A stretch of 64,000 nucleotides of DNA from Caballeronia terrestris. Lineage in GTDB: Bacteria; Pseudomonadota; Gammaproteobacteria; Burkholderiales; Burkholderiaceae. The translations under genes were made by a program, and so were the position numbers. Position 1 is the stretch's first letter, and every line of letters begins with the position of its first letter. Below, in pieces: positions 38,535-48,148 of the stretch. The notes beneath the pieces were generated by a model. The model worked only from the letters and a program-made list of their open reading frames with translations, was not told the origin of the DNA and ran no database searches. Location: assembly GCF_001544515.1 (NCBI RefSeq), contig NZ_FCOL02000004.1:124001-188000 (forward strand), given 5' to 3'.

Positions 38535-39832
38535 GCCATGCCCTCCTGACAGAGCGCGAGCAACTGGCCGAGCGTTTCGCCGCCGCTCGAATGCTGGCTC
38601 GCCGGCTGACGCAGGAACGCTTCGATGGCCGCATGCATGGCGATGGCGCGATCCGTCTCCGCGTTTTGCCCATGCCGGTATTCGCCGATCTGCAACAGCA
38701 GTTCCACCTCGCGATACTTGGCGAGCCAGCCGCGCACGCGATCCGCACTTACCCGGTGCGCGGCGCTCGTCACACGCGTCATCACGCGGCTCTTGCTGCG
38801 CAGCACGTCGATGGCCGGATAGTGCCCGGCCGCGCCCAGCTTGCCCGACAACTGGATATGGCCGTCGAGGAGCGAACGCGCCTCTTCCGCGACCGGATCG
38901 GCCAGGTCGTCCTCGTCGGCGAGGATGGTGTAGAACGCCGTCACGCCGCCTTCGCGCGTGAGCCCCGCCGTTTCGATCAGACGCGGCATCTGCGCGAAGA
39001 CGCTCGGCGGAAAGCCGCGGCGCGCCGGTGGCTCGCCGACGGCCAGCCCCACCTCGCGCAGGGCGCGCGCATAGCGCGTGAGCGAATCGAACAGCAGCAC
39101 GACGTTGAGCCCTTGCGCGCGCAGTCCGCTCGCGAGGTCGCACGCGAGCTCCGCCGCCTTGATGCGCTCGGCGGCGGGCCGCTCGGAGGTCGCCGCGACG
39201 ACGATCGTCGAGGCCCGCTTGTCCGCGAGATGATCGTGGATGAACTCGGCCACTTCGCGCCCCCGCTCGCCGATCAGCGCGACGACGATCGCATCCGCGT
39301 TCGCGCCATTCGCGATCATGCCCATGATCGTGCTCTTGCCGCCGCCCGCCGGCGCGAAGATGCCCACGCGCTGCCCGGCTCCGCAAGTGAGGAGGCCATC
39401 GATGGCGCGCACGCCCGTGACGAACGGCCGGCCGATCACCGGTCGGGCGAGCGGGTTGATGCTGGCGGCCGAAGCGCGTTCGACGGGCCTTGGAGGCGGT
39501 CCGCCATCGAGCGGCCGGCCGAACCCGTCGACGACCCGGCCGAGCAGGTCGGGCGCGAAGAATCCTTCGCGCCCGCTGCCGCAGGACTCGACCTGCGTGA
39601 TGTGCGAGAGGCCCGTCACGCCGCCGAACGGCATCACGAGCGCGCCGTTCTCGACGATTCCCACCACTTCGCCCGACTGCTGTTCCTGCGTGCCGGGATG
39701 CACGAAGCGCACCCGTTCGCCGATGCTGAGCGACACGCCGACCACGCGCACGAGCACGCCGCGCGCCTCGACGATCTTGCCGCGCATCACGGGCGCGGCG
39801 GCAGAAAAGACATGGACTGGAACGGCGGTCAT
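38531..39832 (-). CDS. sctN: Type III secretion ATPase SctN
   Basis: 433 residues, normal length. Hexameric ATPase that strips chaperones and unfolds substrates at the export gate. Walker A FAPAGGGKST at residues 159-168, followed by VALIGERGREVAEF, Walker B LNVVLLFDSLTRYARALREVG and the arginine-finger region SGKLGAAGHYPAIDVLRSKSRVM. The ATG at 39832 overlaps the sctV stop. All catalytic features are intact, in contrast to the frameshifted sctV upstream. The flagellar FliI is the closest alternative, but the surrounding sct genes decide. Confidence 0.95.
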   Translation of the reverse strand: MTAVPVHVFSAAAPVMRGKIVEARGVLVRVVGVSLSIGERVRFVHPGTQEQQSGEVVGIVENGALVMPFGGVTGLSHITQVESCGSGREGFFAPDLLGRVVDGFGRPLDGGPPPRPVERASAASINPLARPVIGRPFVTGVRAIDGLLTCGAGQRVGIFAPAGGGKSTIMGMIANGANADAIVVALIGERGREVAEFIHDHLADKRASTIVVAATSERPAAERIKAAELACDLASGLRAQGLNVVLLFDSLTRYARALREVGLAVGEPPARRGFPPSVFAQMPRLIETAGLTREGGVTAFYTILADEDDLADPVAEEARSLLDGHIQLSGKLGAAGHYPAIDVLRSKSRVMTRVTSAAHRVSADRVRGWLAKYREVELLLQIGEYRHGQNAETDRAIAMHAAIEAFLRQPASQHSSGGETLGQLLALCQEGMA

Positions 39833-41863
39833 GCGGGCACCTCGGAAGGAGTGATGGTCAGGGTATTGCGTACGCGCAAGCCGCCGGCGAGCAATTCCTC
39901 GACGGCCAGCACCTCGGCGTTCAGGCCGAACGAGCGGAGCATCGCGGCCAGGTGCGGACGCAGCGCCGCCGTGGTCGCGAGTACGCGGAGTCCGGCGCGC
40001 AGCGGATCGAACGTGTCCTGGACGCGGCTCATCTCGTCGCCGGGAAGAACCCACTGCGGCTCGCCGTCGGAGCCGCTGCGGATGTGCGCTTCGAGTTCGG
40101 CCTCCCAGAGGGGATCAAGCACGGCAGTATCGACGGTCTGCGAGGCCGGATCGCCGACGCTGCGAGCGATCTGCCGGCCGAGCGCGATGCGCGCGTCGCG
40201 CACCATCCGATCGAGCGAGCGCTCGGGCGCCGGCACGCGCAGGATCGCTTCGAGAATCGCGCGCAGGTTGCGGATCGGCACGCGCTGCTGCAAGAGCTGC
40301 CGGAGCACGCCGCTCAGTTGCACCACCGTGAGCGCCTGGTCGACCTGCATCACGAGCTCGCGGAACACGATCGCCAGCTGGTCGAGCAGAAAGCGCGTTT
40401 CCTGCGTGCCCATGAAGTCGGCGGCGCGCTGGTCGCAGACTTGCGCGAGGTGCGCGCAGAGCGCTTCGTCGACGGTCGACTTGCGGATCTGCTCGCGTTC
40501 GATGCCCGCCGCCGTCGCAGCCGATACCCACACCGCCTTCTGCGCGTGCGGGTGATAGCCCTCCACCCCTTTGATGTCCAGCCACTCCGCCGGGCCGCTC
40601 AGGAGCACCTGCTTCGGGACCAGTACGCCGCCGCCGACCGGAATGTCCTCGATGTCGATCACATAGCGGTCCGCCGGCAGCGCCGGATCGCGTAGCAGCG
40701 CAAGTCCGGGGAACGGCACGCCCACGTTCGTGGTCAGGTCGCGGCGCACGCGCCCGAGCTGCCGGTTGAGCGCCTCGGGCCGCAACGCCTCGAACGCGGA
40801 CTCGCCGAGCCGCAGGCGCAGCGTCGCGCGTCATTTCGGGCATCAGCGCGCGCTGCGAATTGACCGCGGCCGCCGCGTTCTGCATCAGCGTGATGGCGAG
40901 CAGGAGCAGCACGCCGCCCGCGATCAGGAACTGCAGGTGCGGAAAATTCGGCACGAGCGCGAGCGTAAGGCAGGAGATGCCGGCCATCGCCATCGCCTTC
41001 GGATGGCGCGCGAGTTGCCGGTAGATGTCGCCGCCGAGGTGCGACGCTTCCTTGTCCGTCGCAGCCACCCGGGTGACGAGCAGGCCCGCCGCGATCGATA
41101 CGATCAGCGAGGGAATCTGCGAGACGAGGCCGTCGCCGACGGTGAGGATGGTGTAGCTGTGCAGCGCGTCGCCGAACGACATGCCGCGCTGCGCGACGCC
41201 CACCGCGAGACCGCCGACGATATTGACGAGCGCCACGATGAGGCCCGCGATCGCATCGCCCTTGACGAACTTCATGGCGCCGTCGAGCGAGCCGTAGAAA
41301 TAGGTCTCGCGTTCGAGTTCGGCGCGCAGCCGGCTCGCGTCCGACGGCGCGATCACGCCGCTCCTGACGTCGGCGTCGATGCTCATCTGGCGGCCGGGAA
41401 TGCCGTCGAGCGTGAAGCGCGCGGCCACTTCCGCGACGCGGTCCGCGCCCTTCGCCACGACGATGAACTGGATTGCCGACAGCACGATGAACACCACGAG
41501 CCCCACCGCCACGTTGCCGCCCACGACCATTTCGCCGAAGGCGCTGATGATCGCGCCGGCATGCGCGTGCAGCAGGATCATCTTGGTCGACGCGATGGCG
41601 AGCGCGAGACGCAAGAGCGTGGAGAGCAGGAGCAGCGAAGGAAAGCTCGCCAGCTCGACCGGCTTCGCGACATAGAGCGTCGTGCTGAGCATGAGCAGGC
41701 TCGCGCAGAAGCTCACGCAAATGAAGAGGTCGAGGACGAAGGACGGGATCGGCACGATGAGCAGTGCAAGCACGCTCAGTATTCCGACGCCGACGGCGAG
41801 GTCCGCGTGACGCGCAAAAAAAGCCGACAGATCGTGCCGGCCCAGTATCGAACGATTCAACAT
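39829..41863 (-). pseudogene. sctV: SctV export gate protein, interrupted by a +1 frameshift
   Basis: Two frames together encode about 677 residues, the usual SctV length. The first (from 41863) gives the membrane half: LNRSILGRHDLSAFFARHAD, eight hydrophobic segments, and conserved IPGRQMSIDADVRSGVIAPSD. It goes out of frame after LMPEMT. The second frame, open from 40830, continues LRLRLGESAFEALRPEALNR through the cytoplasmic ring domain to the stop at 39829, with the conserved IRKSTVDEAL, RVPIRNLRAILEAIL and IRSG positions. One extra base near 40828 explains it. Without correction the nonamer ring domain that receives chaperone-substrate complexes is lost. Either a real inactivation or a sequencing error; see findings. 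Confidence 0.9.
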
Positions 41864-41864
41864 G

Positions 41865-42607
41865 TTATTGGCTCAACTCCTGGTGCAGCGCTCGCCGCCG
41901 GCTTTCACATGGCCGTCGCCTTCGTCGTCGCGATGCTCGCGCTTGACTTCCTGCTTGTCCATGCGAAGCCTGCGCAGCCAGAGGAAGCGCTGGATGAAAT
42001 AGTCGGCGCATGAAAGCGCCAGTTGCGAAAGCGCCATCAGCGCGATGAGATGGGCATTCGTATCCGTGATGTAAATGAGCTGTGCCGGGAGCGCCAGCGC
42101 GTAGCCCGGCGCCAGTTGCCGCAGGTACCGCGTGAGCACGTGCACGAGGATCACGCCGAGAATCCCGCACTGCACGGAGGAGAGCGCGAGATCGACGAGC
42201 GACTTCGCGCCGAACAGGTTCTTCAGTCCGTTGGCGGGATTGAGGTGATCGAAGCGCGGCGTGATCTTCTTGAACGACAGCGCACCGCGCGTCTGCGCGA
42301 GCTCGGGCAGCACCACGGCGAGCGCGCCGAGCCCGAGCGTGCCGAGCGCCACCGGCACGAACTGGCCGCCGACGCCGGCGAGCGTCTCGCTCCAGAGGCG
42401 GTCGAAACCGGCGCTCCAGTCGAGCCGGACGGTCCGGTCCACGAACGCTTGCGCGAGCTGGCACACATGCGGCGCTTCGAGCAGCAGGATCAGCCACCAG
42501 CAGATGCCGGAGAGGGTCGCGGTCAGCCGGACGCTCTTCGCTATGTCGCCGTCCTTGCGGGCTTTCCGCAACCGCTTGCGGGTGGGTTCTTCGGTCTTGT
42601 CGCTCAT
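41865..42607 (-). pseudogene. sctU: SctU switch protein, frameshifted and lacking the autoprotease domain
   Basis: ATG 42607 opens MSDKTEEPTRKRLRKARKDG, the classic SctU start, followed by four membrane segments and MDKQEVKREHRDDEGDGHVK at the beginning of the cytoplasmic domain. The frame then ends at 41873 with an unrelated tail. A one-base correction near 41903 restores RRRALHQELSQ, but that also stops at 41865-41867, one base before the sctV start. The whole remaining SctU_C domain with the self-cleaving Asn-Pro-Thr-His site, about 100 residues, is absent. Intact SctU is near 350 residues; this is about 248. The protein could not perform the substrate-specificity switch. Confidence 0.9.
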
Positions 42608-43332
42608 GGCATCCTCACGATCCGGTGCAGCGCCGCCTCGATCCACGCCATGACCGGCGCGATGCTCAGCATCAGCGCGAACGCGAGCACCATCGCCTTG
42701 ACGGTGCGCGCTTCCGCGAAAGGATTGAGCTGCCTCACGTGACGCGACATGAGGCCGAGCGCCACGTCGATCAGAAGCAGCAGCCCGATGAGCGGCGCGG
42801 CGAGCCGCAGCGCATCGCCGGCCAGTCCCGGCAAGCTGGTCTCGGCGAGCGCGCGGAACATCGCCGTGAAATCCGGGCTCGCGTGGCCTGCCGGCCAGAG
42901 CGCCCACATGTCCGCGAAAAAGCCGAACAGCAGCCTGAGTCCAGGCCCCGTGAAGAGCGTCAGCGCGGCAAACTGCGCGAACAGCACTTCGAGGAGCGCC
43001 GCTTCCTGCGCGAAGTACGGATTGAAGGTGGTCGCGATGCTGTAGCCGCCCTGCTGGTCGAGCAGCGCCCCGGCTGCGGCCGCCACGTGGACGATCGTGC
43101 CGAGCATGAGCCCCATCGCGACGCCCAGGCCGATCTCGACCAGCGCCGCGAGCACCGGCGCGGGTGGCCAGCCGACCTGCGCGGGGAGCGCCGCGAACGC
43201 GAGCATCAGCGGGACGCGCAGCGCCACGCCGAGCGAGCTGTTGTAGCCGAACGGCACCAGGAACAGCGCGACGGCGGGCCGGATCGTGCAGAACGCGAAG
43301 CCTTCCAGATACGCCATGACATCCAGGCTCAT
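42604..43332 (-). CDS. sctT: Export apparatus protein SctT
   Basis: 242 residues, about six membrane segments, with ATG 43332 overlapping the sctS stop as ATGA. SctT forms the export pore with SctR and SctS. Family landmarks are RPAVALFLVPFGYNS near the start, GYSIATTFNPYFAQEAALLEVLF in the middle and ALGLMSRHVRQLNPFA late. It is at the short end for the family but shows no break. The stop overlaps the sctU start. Confidence 0.92.
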   Translation of the reverse strand: MSLDVMAYLEGFAFCTIRPAVALFLVPFGYNSSLGVALRVPLMLAFAALPAQVGWPPAPVLAALVEIGLGVAMGLMLGTIVHVAAAAGALLDQQGGYSIATTFNPYFAQEAALLEVLFAQFAALTLFTGPGLRLLFGFFADMWALWPAGHASPDFTAMFRALAETSLPGLAGDALRLAAPLIGLLLLIDVALGLMSRHVRQLNPFAEARTVKAMVLAFALMLSIAPVMAWIEAALHRIVRMP

Positions 43333-43595
43333 GTGATGCGCCCCGCCGCCATGTAGACGAACATGTGTTCCAGAAGCCGCGCGACCTCGCGGCCGGCCCA
43401 CGGCCCCGTGATCATCAGCACGACGCCCACGCAGACGATCTTCGCCCCGTACGGCAGGCTCTGATCCTGGATCTGGGTTATCGATTGCAGCAGCGCGAGC
43501 GTGAGTCCGGCGACGGTCGCTACCGCGAGCGGCGGCAGCGACAGCCAGAAGACGAGCAAGAGCGCGTCCGTAGAGAGGGAACCGAGCGTGCTCAT
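43329..43595 (-). CDS. sctS: Export apparatus protein SctS
   Basis: 88 residues, two membrane helices. The core LTLALLQSITQIQDQSLPYGAKI is highly characteristic of SctS/FliQ. Four copies assemble with SctR and SctT into the export gate. ATG 43595 overlaps the sctR stop. A flagellar FliQ is excluded by context. Confidence 0.95.
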   Translation of the reverse strand: MSTLGSLSTDALLLVFWLSLPPLAVATVAGLTLALLQSITQIQDQSLPYGAKIVCVGVVLMITGPWAGREVARLLEHMFVYMAAGRIT

Positions 43596-44239
43596 GGGGC
43601 GTAGCTCACGATGAGGCTGTGCATCAGCTTCGACATCCCCGATACGGAGACGAACACGAAGAGCTTGAGCGGCACGGAGACCGTCGTGGGCGACAGCATC
43701 ACCATGCCCATCGCGGTCAGCACGTTGGCGATGACGAGATCGATCACGAGGAACGCGATGTAGAGCAGGAAGCCGGCCTCGAAGCCCGCCGATATCTCAC
43801 TGATGAGAAACGCCGGCACGAGCAGCGTGAAATCGGTTTCGCTGGCGTCGCGTTCGGGATCGATGCGCTTCGCGGCGGCGAGCAGGAACGCCCGCTCCTC
43901 CGGACGCGAGTGCTTCAGCATGAAATCGGCAAGCGGCGGCACGACCGCATCGACAATCTCAACCGCGTTCGGCATGCGGTTGCTCTCCAGCCGTTCGCGC
44001 AGCTCGAGCCCCGCCTCGATCTTCGCGACGGTCGGGCCCATTACCACGAGCGTCGCGGCGAGCGCGATGCCCGCGATCACGAGATTGCTCGGCGCCTGCT
44101 GCACGCCGAGCGCCGAGCGCAAGAGCGTCAGCACGATGGTGAACTTGGTGAACGACGTCGTCATCGTGACGATCAGCGGCAAGAGCCCGAGCAGGAAGAA
44201 GCTGACGATGACCGCCAGGTTGTTCATCTGCCCGTTCAT
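43592..44239 (-). CDS. sctR: Export apparatus protein SctR
   Basis: 215 residues from ATG 44239 (MNGQMNNLAVIV), which overlaps the sctQ stop as ATGA. Four membrane helices with family motifs LLPLIVTMTTSFTKFTIVLTLLRSALGVQQAPSN and FLISEISAGFEAGFLLYIAFLVIDLVIANVLTAMGM, and the ending VSVPLKLFVFV. Five copies form the core of the SctRST pore. It appears intact. Confidence 0.96.
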   Translation of the reverse strand: MNGQMNNLAVIVSFFLLGLLPLIVTMTTSFTKFTIVLTLLRSALGVQQAPSNLVIAGIALAATLVVMGPTVAKIEAGLELRERLESNRMPNAVEIVDAVVPPLADFMLKHSRPEERAFLLAAAKRIDPERDASETDFTLLVPAFLISEISAGFEAGFLLYIAFLVIDLVIANVLTAMGMVMLSPTTVSVPLKLFVFVSVSGMSKLMHSLIVSYAP

Positions 44240-45234
44240 TGGCCTGCGTCGCCGTGCGTGAGACGCGTGATGCGCACGCCGAGCGTGTCCTCGATCTCGA
44301 CCATCTCGCCGCGCGCGAACGGCACGCCCTGGCACAGCAGCGTCACGGAGCGCTCGCCGAGCGGCATCTGGAACGGCACGACGGAACCCGCGCGCAGCCG
44401 AAGCAGGTCGTGGACCGACATCGGCACGGTGCCGAGGACGGCATCGAAAGGAAAAGTGAGCGCGTCGACCGGAACCAGCTCGCTGGTTTCTTCGACGGGC
44501 GGCGCTTCATCAGGAAGGATGCGATCGATCATGTAAGTGTCTTCGTTGGATTTGAGGAGAAGCCGCCGCGCGCCGTCGCGCAGCGGCACACGCAGGTGGC
44601 ACGACGCGCCGTTCACCACGACGACGTCGCCCGCGCTGATCTGGCGCACGCGCGGCAGCGTGAGCGCCGGCCCGGACAGGCACACGGGCACCTTCAGCGC
44701 GAGCCGTCCGGCGAACGCGTTGGCGGCCGTGGCGCGCCCGGCGGCGGGCGTGCGGCTGGCGAGCCAATGGTCGACGGCCTGGTTGCGAAAGGAGAAGTGC
44801 GCCGCGCGGCCGCTTTGCAGATGCGTGAGCGCGAGGCCGTAAGCGCCCGCTTGCGCGTCTTCGTCGAAGGACACGGCGGTGAGCGCGATGGTGAAGCCGA
44901 ACAGGCCTTCGAGCGCGCAGAGCCAGTCGTCGAGCGCCTCGGCGATGCGCGCGGCGGCGCTCGCGTCGAGCTGCGCCAGCGCTTCCTGACCGAGTTCGGG
45001 GAAGAGCGCGGCGGCGTCGCAGTCGAGCAGGAGCGGCTCGCCGCCGGCCTCGCCGTGCAGCCGCAGCGGATAGCGTGCGCGGCACGGCTCGAACTGCAGC
45101 GCGTAGCGCCGGTGGCCGACTAGCACGCCGTACGGCTTGCCGAAATGCAGCGCCGCGAGGTTGTGGCGCTCGACATCGGCGTGCGCCATGCGTGCGAAGC
45201 GCGGGACGGTTGCGATCGATGGTCTCGCGCTCAT
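44236..45234 (-). CDS. sctQ: Cytoplasmic sorting platform (C-ring) protein SctQ
   Basis: 332 residues. The C-terminal 75 residues form a SpoA domain (DALTFPFDAVLGTVPMSVHD, LRAGSVVPFQMPLGERSVTLL, VPFARGEMVEIEDTLGVRI). The N-terminal part is weakly conserved, as usual. SctQ, SctK and SctL make the sorting platform below the injectisome. Start 45234 overlaps the sctL stop. An internal start that would make the short SpoA-only SctQ-C product is possible at the downstream methionines but is not evident. Confidence 0.9.
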   Translation of the reverse strand: MSARPSIATVPRFARMAHADVERHNLAALHFGKPYGVLVGHRRYALQFEPCRARYPLRLHGEAGGEPLLLDCDAAALFPELGQEALAQLDASAAARIAEALDDWLCALEGLFGFTIALTAVSFDEDAQAGAYGLALTHLQSGRAAHFSFRNQAVDHWLASRTPAAGRATAANAFAGRLALKVPVCLSGPALTLPRVRQISAGDVVVVNGASCHLRVPLRDGARRLLLKSNEDTYMIDRILPDEAPPVEETSELVPVDALTFPFDAVLGTVPMSVHDLLRLRAGSVVPFQMPLGERSVTLLCQGVPFARGEMVEIEDTLGVRITRLTHGDAGQ

Positions 45235-45956
45235 GCTGCCACGCTCCGCACGAGCGCCGGGCGCTCCAGCGTGCCGACGACCTCCCGCAAGCGCGACTCG
45301 ACGACGCCGAACTGCCTGAGGAGCCCCCCGTCGAGGTAGGCGTGATCGCGCAGCACCGCCGCGATCGCGTCACGCATGCCGCGCTGGATCGCCGGAAGCT
45401 GTGCGCGCAGGCTGCCGTCGATCACGCCGTATTCCGTCTCGATCACGCAGGCGTGCGCGGGGAGGCTCGCGTCGGCGAGCACGTCGAAGAGCGGCGCACC
45501 GAGTTCGCGCTCGACCTCGGCGATGAACTGGCTCGCGGCATCGAAGGCATGCGGCGCGACCCGCACCGACACCGCCCGCTGCGAGCGCGACGCGAGGATG
45601 CAGCGGCGCAACAGGTGCGGCAGCGTGAGCGCCGCCGGCATGTCGCCGAGCAGTTGCGAGACTGCCTGCATCGCGATCAGCACGAGATGGTCTTCGAGGC
45701 ACCGCGCGACGAAAGCCGGCTGCGCCGCCCGCGAGACCAGTTCGCTCGCGGCCCGTGCGCGGCCCGCCGCGTAACCGCGCGCCAGGGCGCGGCGCTTCAG
45801 CTCGCGGATGCGGGCCGCACCGGCGCGCGCTTCCCGCGCCGCTTCCTGCGCCCGCGAGCGCTCCAGTTGCCGCAACGTTCCAAGTGAACGGAACTCCTTC
45901 GACGCGATCAGTCCGTCCGACTCCACGCGCCACTTGCCTACCTTGCAGATCAGCAT
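45231..45956 (-). CDS. sctL: Stator protein SctL
   Basis: 241 residues from ATG 45956, where the reading MLICKVGKWRVESDGLIASKE begins; the frame extends further upstream only through sctK. It has a long Ala/Arg/Glu-rich helix (about residues 30-75) and a C-terminal domain like FliH/HrpE, which binds SctN and controls its ATPase. Size and place between sctK and sctQ agree with SctL. Overlaps sctK by 7 bp. Confidence 0.85.
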   Translation of the reverse strand: MLICKVGKWRVESDGLIASKEFRSLGTLRQLERSRAQEAAREARAGAARIRELKRRALARGYAAGRARAASELVSRAAQPAFVARCLEDHLVLIAMQAVSQLLGDMPAALTLPHLLRRCILASRSQRAVSVRVAPHAFDAASQFIAEVERELGAPLFDVLADASLPAHACVIETEYGVIDGSLRAQLPAIQRGMRDAIAAVLRDHAYLDGGLLRQFGVVESRLREVVGTLERPALVRSVAA

Positions 45957-46531
45957 GACTCCCCCCGCATCAGCCGGTGAGCTTCGTCCCTGAGCTCGGC
46001 CGCGGCATCCGCCGGGACCGCGGGCCCAACCGCGTTTTCGAGTGCCCCGGCGGCATCGGCGACGCCGACGGGCAGCCGCAGGCGCAGCCAGAGCCGCTGG
46101 CGCGGGTCCGGCTGCGCCCGCATCGACAAGAGGAGGCCCATTGCCGTCGTTTCGGCGCGCTGGCGCCAGTCGGGCGCGGTGGGTGCGGGCAAAGGATCGA
46201 GGCTCGCGCGCCGGCTGAGCTGGATCGCGCGCAGCCGCCCCGGTCCGAGCTCGCGCACGAGCACCTGGCGAGCGGGCGCCGAAATGATCTTGCGCAACTG
46301 GCTGGCGTACGCCAGCGCGGCGGCCGTGCGGCAAAGCCGCGCGAAGGCCGGCCGCGGAATCACGTAGACCGGCGCGAGGTCTTTGGGCAGGCCGTCGGCG
46401 AGTTCGGGGAAACGCATCAGCAGGCAGGCGTTCGCGGCCCGCGCGGCGCGCTCGCTGAGAATGGCGCGGCGCTGTCCGAGCCACGAGTGATGCGCCCAGG
46501 CGGCCGGCGCGAGAGTCGTTCGATGCTTCAT
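45950..46531 (-). CDS. sctK: Sorting platform protein SctK
   Basis: 193 residues. Poorly conserved family, here recognised by position between sctJ and sctL, by size, and by an Ala/Arg-rich helical sequence without membrane segments (FPELADGLPKDLAPVYVIP; LRKIISAPARQVLVRELGPGR). In Ysc-type systems SctK links the membrane ring protein SctD to SctQ. Start overlaps the sctJ stop as ATGA. Sequence alone would not be enough for the call. Confidence 0.72.
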   Translation of the reverse strand: MKHRTTLAPAAWAHHSWLGQRRAILSERAARAANACLLMRFPELADGLPKDLAPVYVIPRPAFARLCRTAAALAYASQLRKIISAPARQVLVRELGPGRLRAIQLSRRASLDPLPAPTAPDWRQRAETTAMGLLLSMRAQPDPRQRLWLRLRLPVGVADAAGALENAVGPAVPADAAAELRDEAHRLMRGESC

Positions 46532-47343
46532 GACGGTTCAATCTCCTTGGTGGAATTCGTGTTGCCCGGCTCGCCGCGCGGCGCACGACGGTTGCGCCTT
46601 CGCGCGATCAGGTCCGTGAGCGAGCGCACGCCGGAATGCCAGAGCCACGTGGCGGGCAGCACGAGGAGCGCGACGATCGCGATCAGGCACAGGACGATCG
46701 GCAGCCGCGCGCGCACGACGGGCGCATTGACGGCGCAGTCGCCGTCGGCGTCGTGGCAGGCGCCGGGGAAGGACAGCACGGGCGTGACGGCGACCAGCAC
46801 CAGGTCGACGCGCTCGCGCGTGAGTCCTTCCACGCTGCCCGCAACGAGCGTGCGGATGCGCTCGCGCATCTGTTCGAGGTTGTAGTCGCTGCGGTAGCGG
46901 ATCATCACGGAGGCCGAGGGCTCGGCGGGCGGCGGCCCGAGCGGGGTCTTCTCCGGCAGCACGATGTGCACGCGCGCGACGAGCACGCCGTCCATCTTTT
47001 CAAGCGTCTCGGAGAGTTCTTGCGTGAGCCCGTAGACGAACCGCACGCGGTCCTCCTCCGGGCTCGAAATGAAGCCCTGGCGGCTGAACAGGTCACCGAG
47101 ATTGGCGTGTCCGCCGCGCGGCAGCGCATAGGCGCTCGCCAGTTCGGTGGCGACCACGGCGTCGTGGTCCTCGACCGAGATGTTCCAGGTGCCGTCGGGG
47201 TTGCGGCTCTTCTCCCCGGCGATCCCGTGATGGCTCAGTGCCGCGACGATGCGGTTGGCCTGGTCCTCGTCGATCTGCTCGAACAGCGAGGTTCGGCAGC
47301 CCAGCAGGACCAGGAACGGCAACAGGACGAGGGCGCGGCGCAT
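46528..47343 (-). CDS. sctJ: Inner-membrane ring lipoprotein SctJ
   Basis: 271 residues from ATG 47343. Signal peptide with lipobox LLGC, acylated Cys16, then the two ring-building domains: IDEDQANRIVAALSHHGIAGEK and GVLVARVHIVLPEKTPLG, followed by VMIRYRSDYNLEQMRERI. A C-terminal membrane helix (LPIVLCLIAIVALLVLPA) and a basic tail. Twenty-four copies form the inner ring around the export apparatus. Intact, with start overlapping the sctI stop by 1 base. Confidence 0.95.
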   Translation of the reverse strand: MRRALVLLPFLVLLGCRTSLFEQIDEDQANRIVAALSHHGIAGEKSRNPDGTWNISVEDHDAVVATELASAYALPRGGHANLGDLFSRQGFISSPEEDRVRFVYGLTQELSETLEKMDGVLVARVHIVLPEKTPLGPPPAEPSASVMIRYRSDYNLEQMRERIRTLVAGSVEGLTRERVDLVLVAVTPVLSFPGACHDADGDCAVNAPVVRARLPIVLCLIAIVALLVLPATWLWHSGVRSLTDLIARRRNRRAPRGEPGNTNSTKEIEPS

Positions 47344-47657
47344 CAGCTTCGCTGCGTGAGGGTCTGGATCGCGCTGCCGAGCGTATCGGCAATCCGTACC
47401 GTCATCGACGTGCGCACCGCGAACTCGCCCATGTCGCCCTGCAGCCGCAGCATGTCGCTCGTCGAGAGGCGGCCGGTATCGAGGTCCTGCAGGCGCTGGT
47501 CGAAACGCGCGAGCGAGCCGTCCTGCAGCGACTGGGCGTGTTCGAGAAGCTGGGTGAGGATGCCGCCGGCATCCCCAGCCGCTCGCTGCGGCTGCGGCGC
47601 TGGCGCTGCGGCTGGCGTGAGGCCTGCGGCAAGCGCAGCGTGGGTGGGAGTCAGCAT
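47343..47657 (-). CDS. sctI: Inner rod protein SctI
   Basis: 104 residues. The C terminus (LSTSDMLRLQGDMGEFAVRTSMTVRIADTLGSAIQTLTQ) has the pattern of SctI inner-rod proteins such as YscI and PscI, with the conserved helical L-x-x-Q and late T-x-x-S-x-x-I. The N-terminal half is Ala/Pro/Gln-rich. It precedes sctJ directly, matching the yscI-yscJ order. Small secreted rod proteins diverge quickly, so the position weighs heavily. Confidence 0.78.
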   Translation of the reverse strand: MLTPTHAALAAGLTPAAAPAPQPQRAAGDAGGILTQLLEHAQSLQDGSLARFDQRLQDLDTGRLSTSDMLRLQGDMGEFAVRTSMTVRIADTLGSAIQTLTQRS

Positions 47658-47660
47658 GAC

Positions 47661-48092
47661 TTAGCCTTGATATTTGAGTCGGTTGAGAGTCGGCACGGCG
47701 GGTATCGAGAACGCGTTCGCATACGGCACGCAGCCGGGCACTTTCAGGAACGTGGCGGCCAGCGCCCGGCCGCTTTCGTCGTCGCTGCGCGTGGCCGCAA
47801 TGAGCGCTTGCGCGCCCGCCGCGTAACGCTCTTCGAAGACGAGGCACACGCCCAGCCATGCCTGCGCGAGGCCGTAGTCCGGCACCGCGTCGAGGGCGGT
47901 CTGGAACCACTGGCTCGCCTTGCGGTACTGGACGCGGTCGACTTCCACGAGCCCGAGCCCAAGGTACGGAAAGGCGCGCTCCGGATAGAGCAGCGCGAGC
48001 CGGTCGAAGAGATAGCGGGCGTCGTCGAAGCGTCCCCGGACCCGTGCGTAATGGCCGATCGAGATCAGCAGTTCGAGCGTTTCGTCTTCCAT
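47661..48092 (-). CDS. sctG: SctG-like TPR chaperone of the needle protein
   Basis: 143 residues with TPR-type helical pairs (ARYLFDRLALLYPERAFPYLGLGLVEV; ASQWFQTALDAVPDYGLAQAWLG). In Ysc/Psc systems SctG (YscG) is a TPR protein that together with SctE keeps the needle subunit SctF monomeric in the cytoplasm. Its place directly after sctF and before sctI supports that role. It could also be a general TPR chaperone. Start ATG 48092; 3 bp separate its stop from sctI. Confidence 0.78.
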   Translation of the reverse strand: MEDETLELLISIGHYARVRGRFDDARYLFDRLALLYPERAFPYLGLGLVEVDRVQYRKASQWFQTALDAVPDYGLAQAWLGVCLVFEERYAAGAQALIAATRSDDESGRALAATFLKVPGCVPYANAFSIPAVPTLNRLKYQG

Positions 48093-48148
48093 CGCGTTTT
48101 GGCCGCCGGGAACCTCGCGGGGAGGTTCCCGGCGAGCTCCATTGAGTG

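Noticed and set aside
38055..38549. Plus-strand open frame opposite sctO
   Set aside because: It is the complement of sctO, lacks a ribosome site and shows no family features; high GC makes long shadow frames common here.
40815..40835. Programmed +1 frameshifting in sctV
   Set aside because: No slippery sequence, rare codon or internal Shine-Dalgarno is visible, and neighbouring genes carry similar indels, so mutation or error is more likely.
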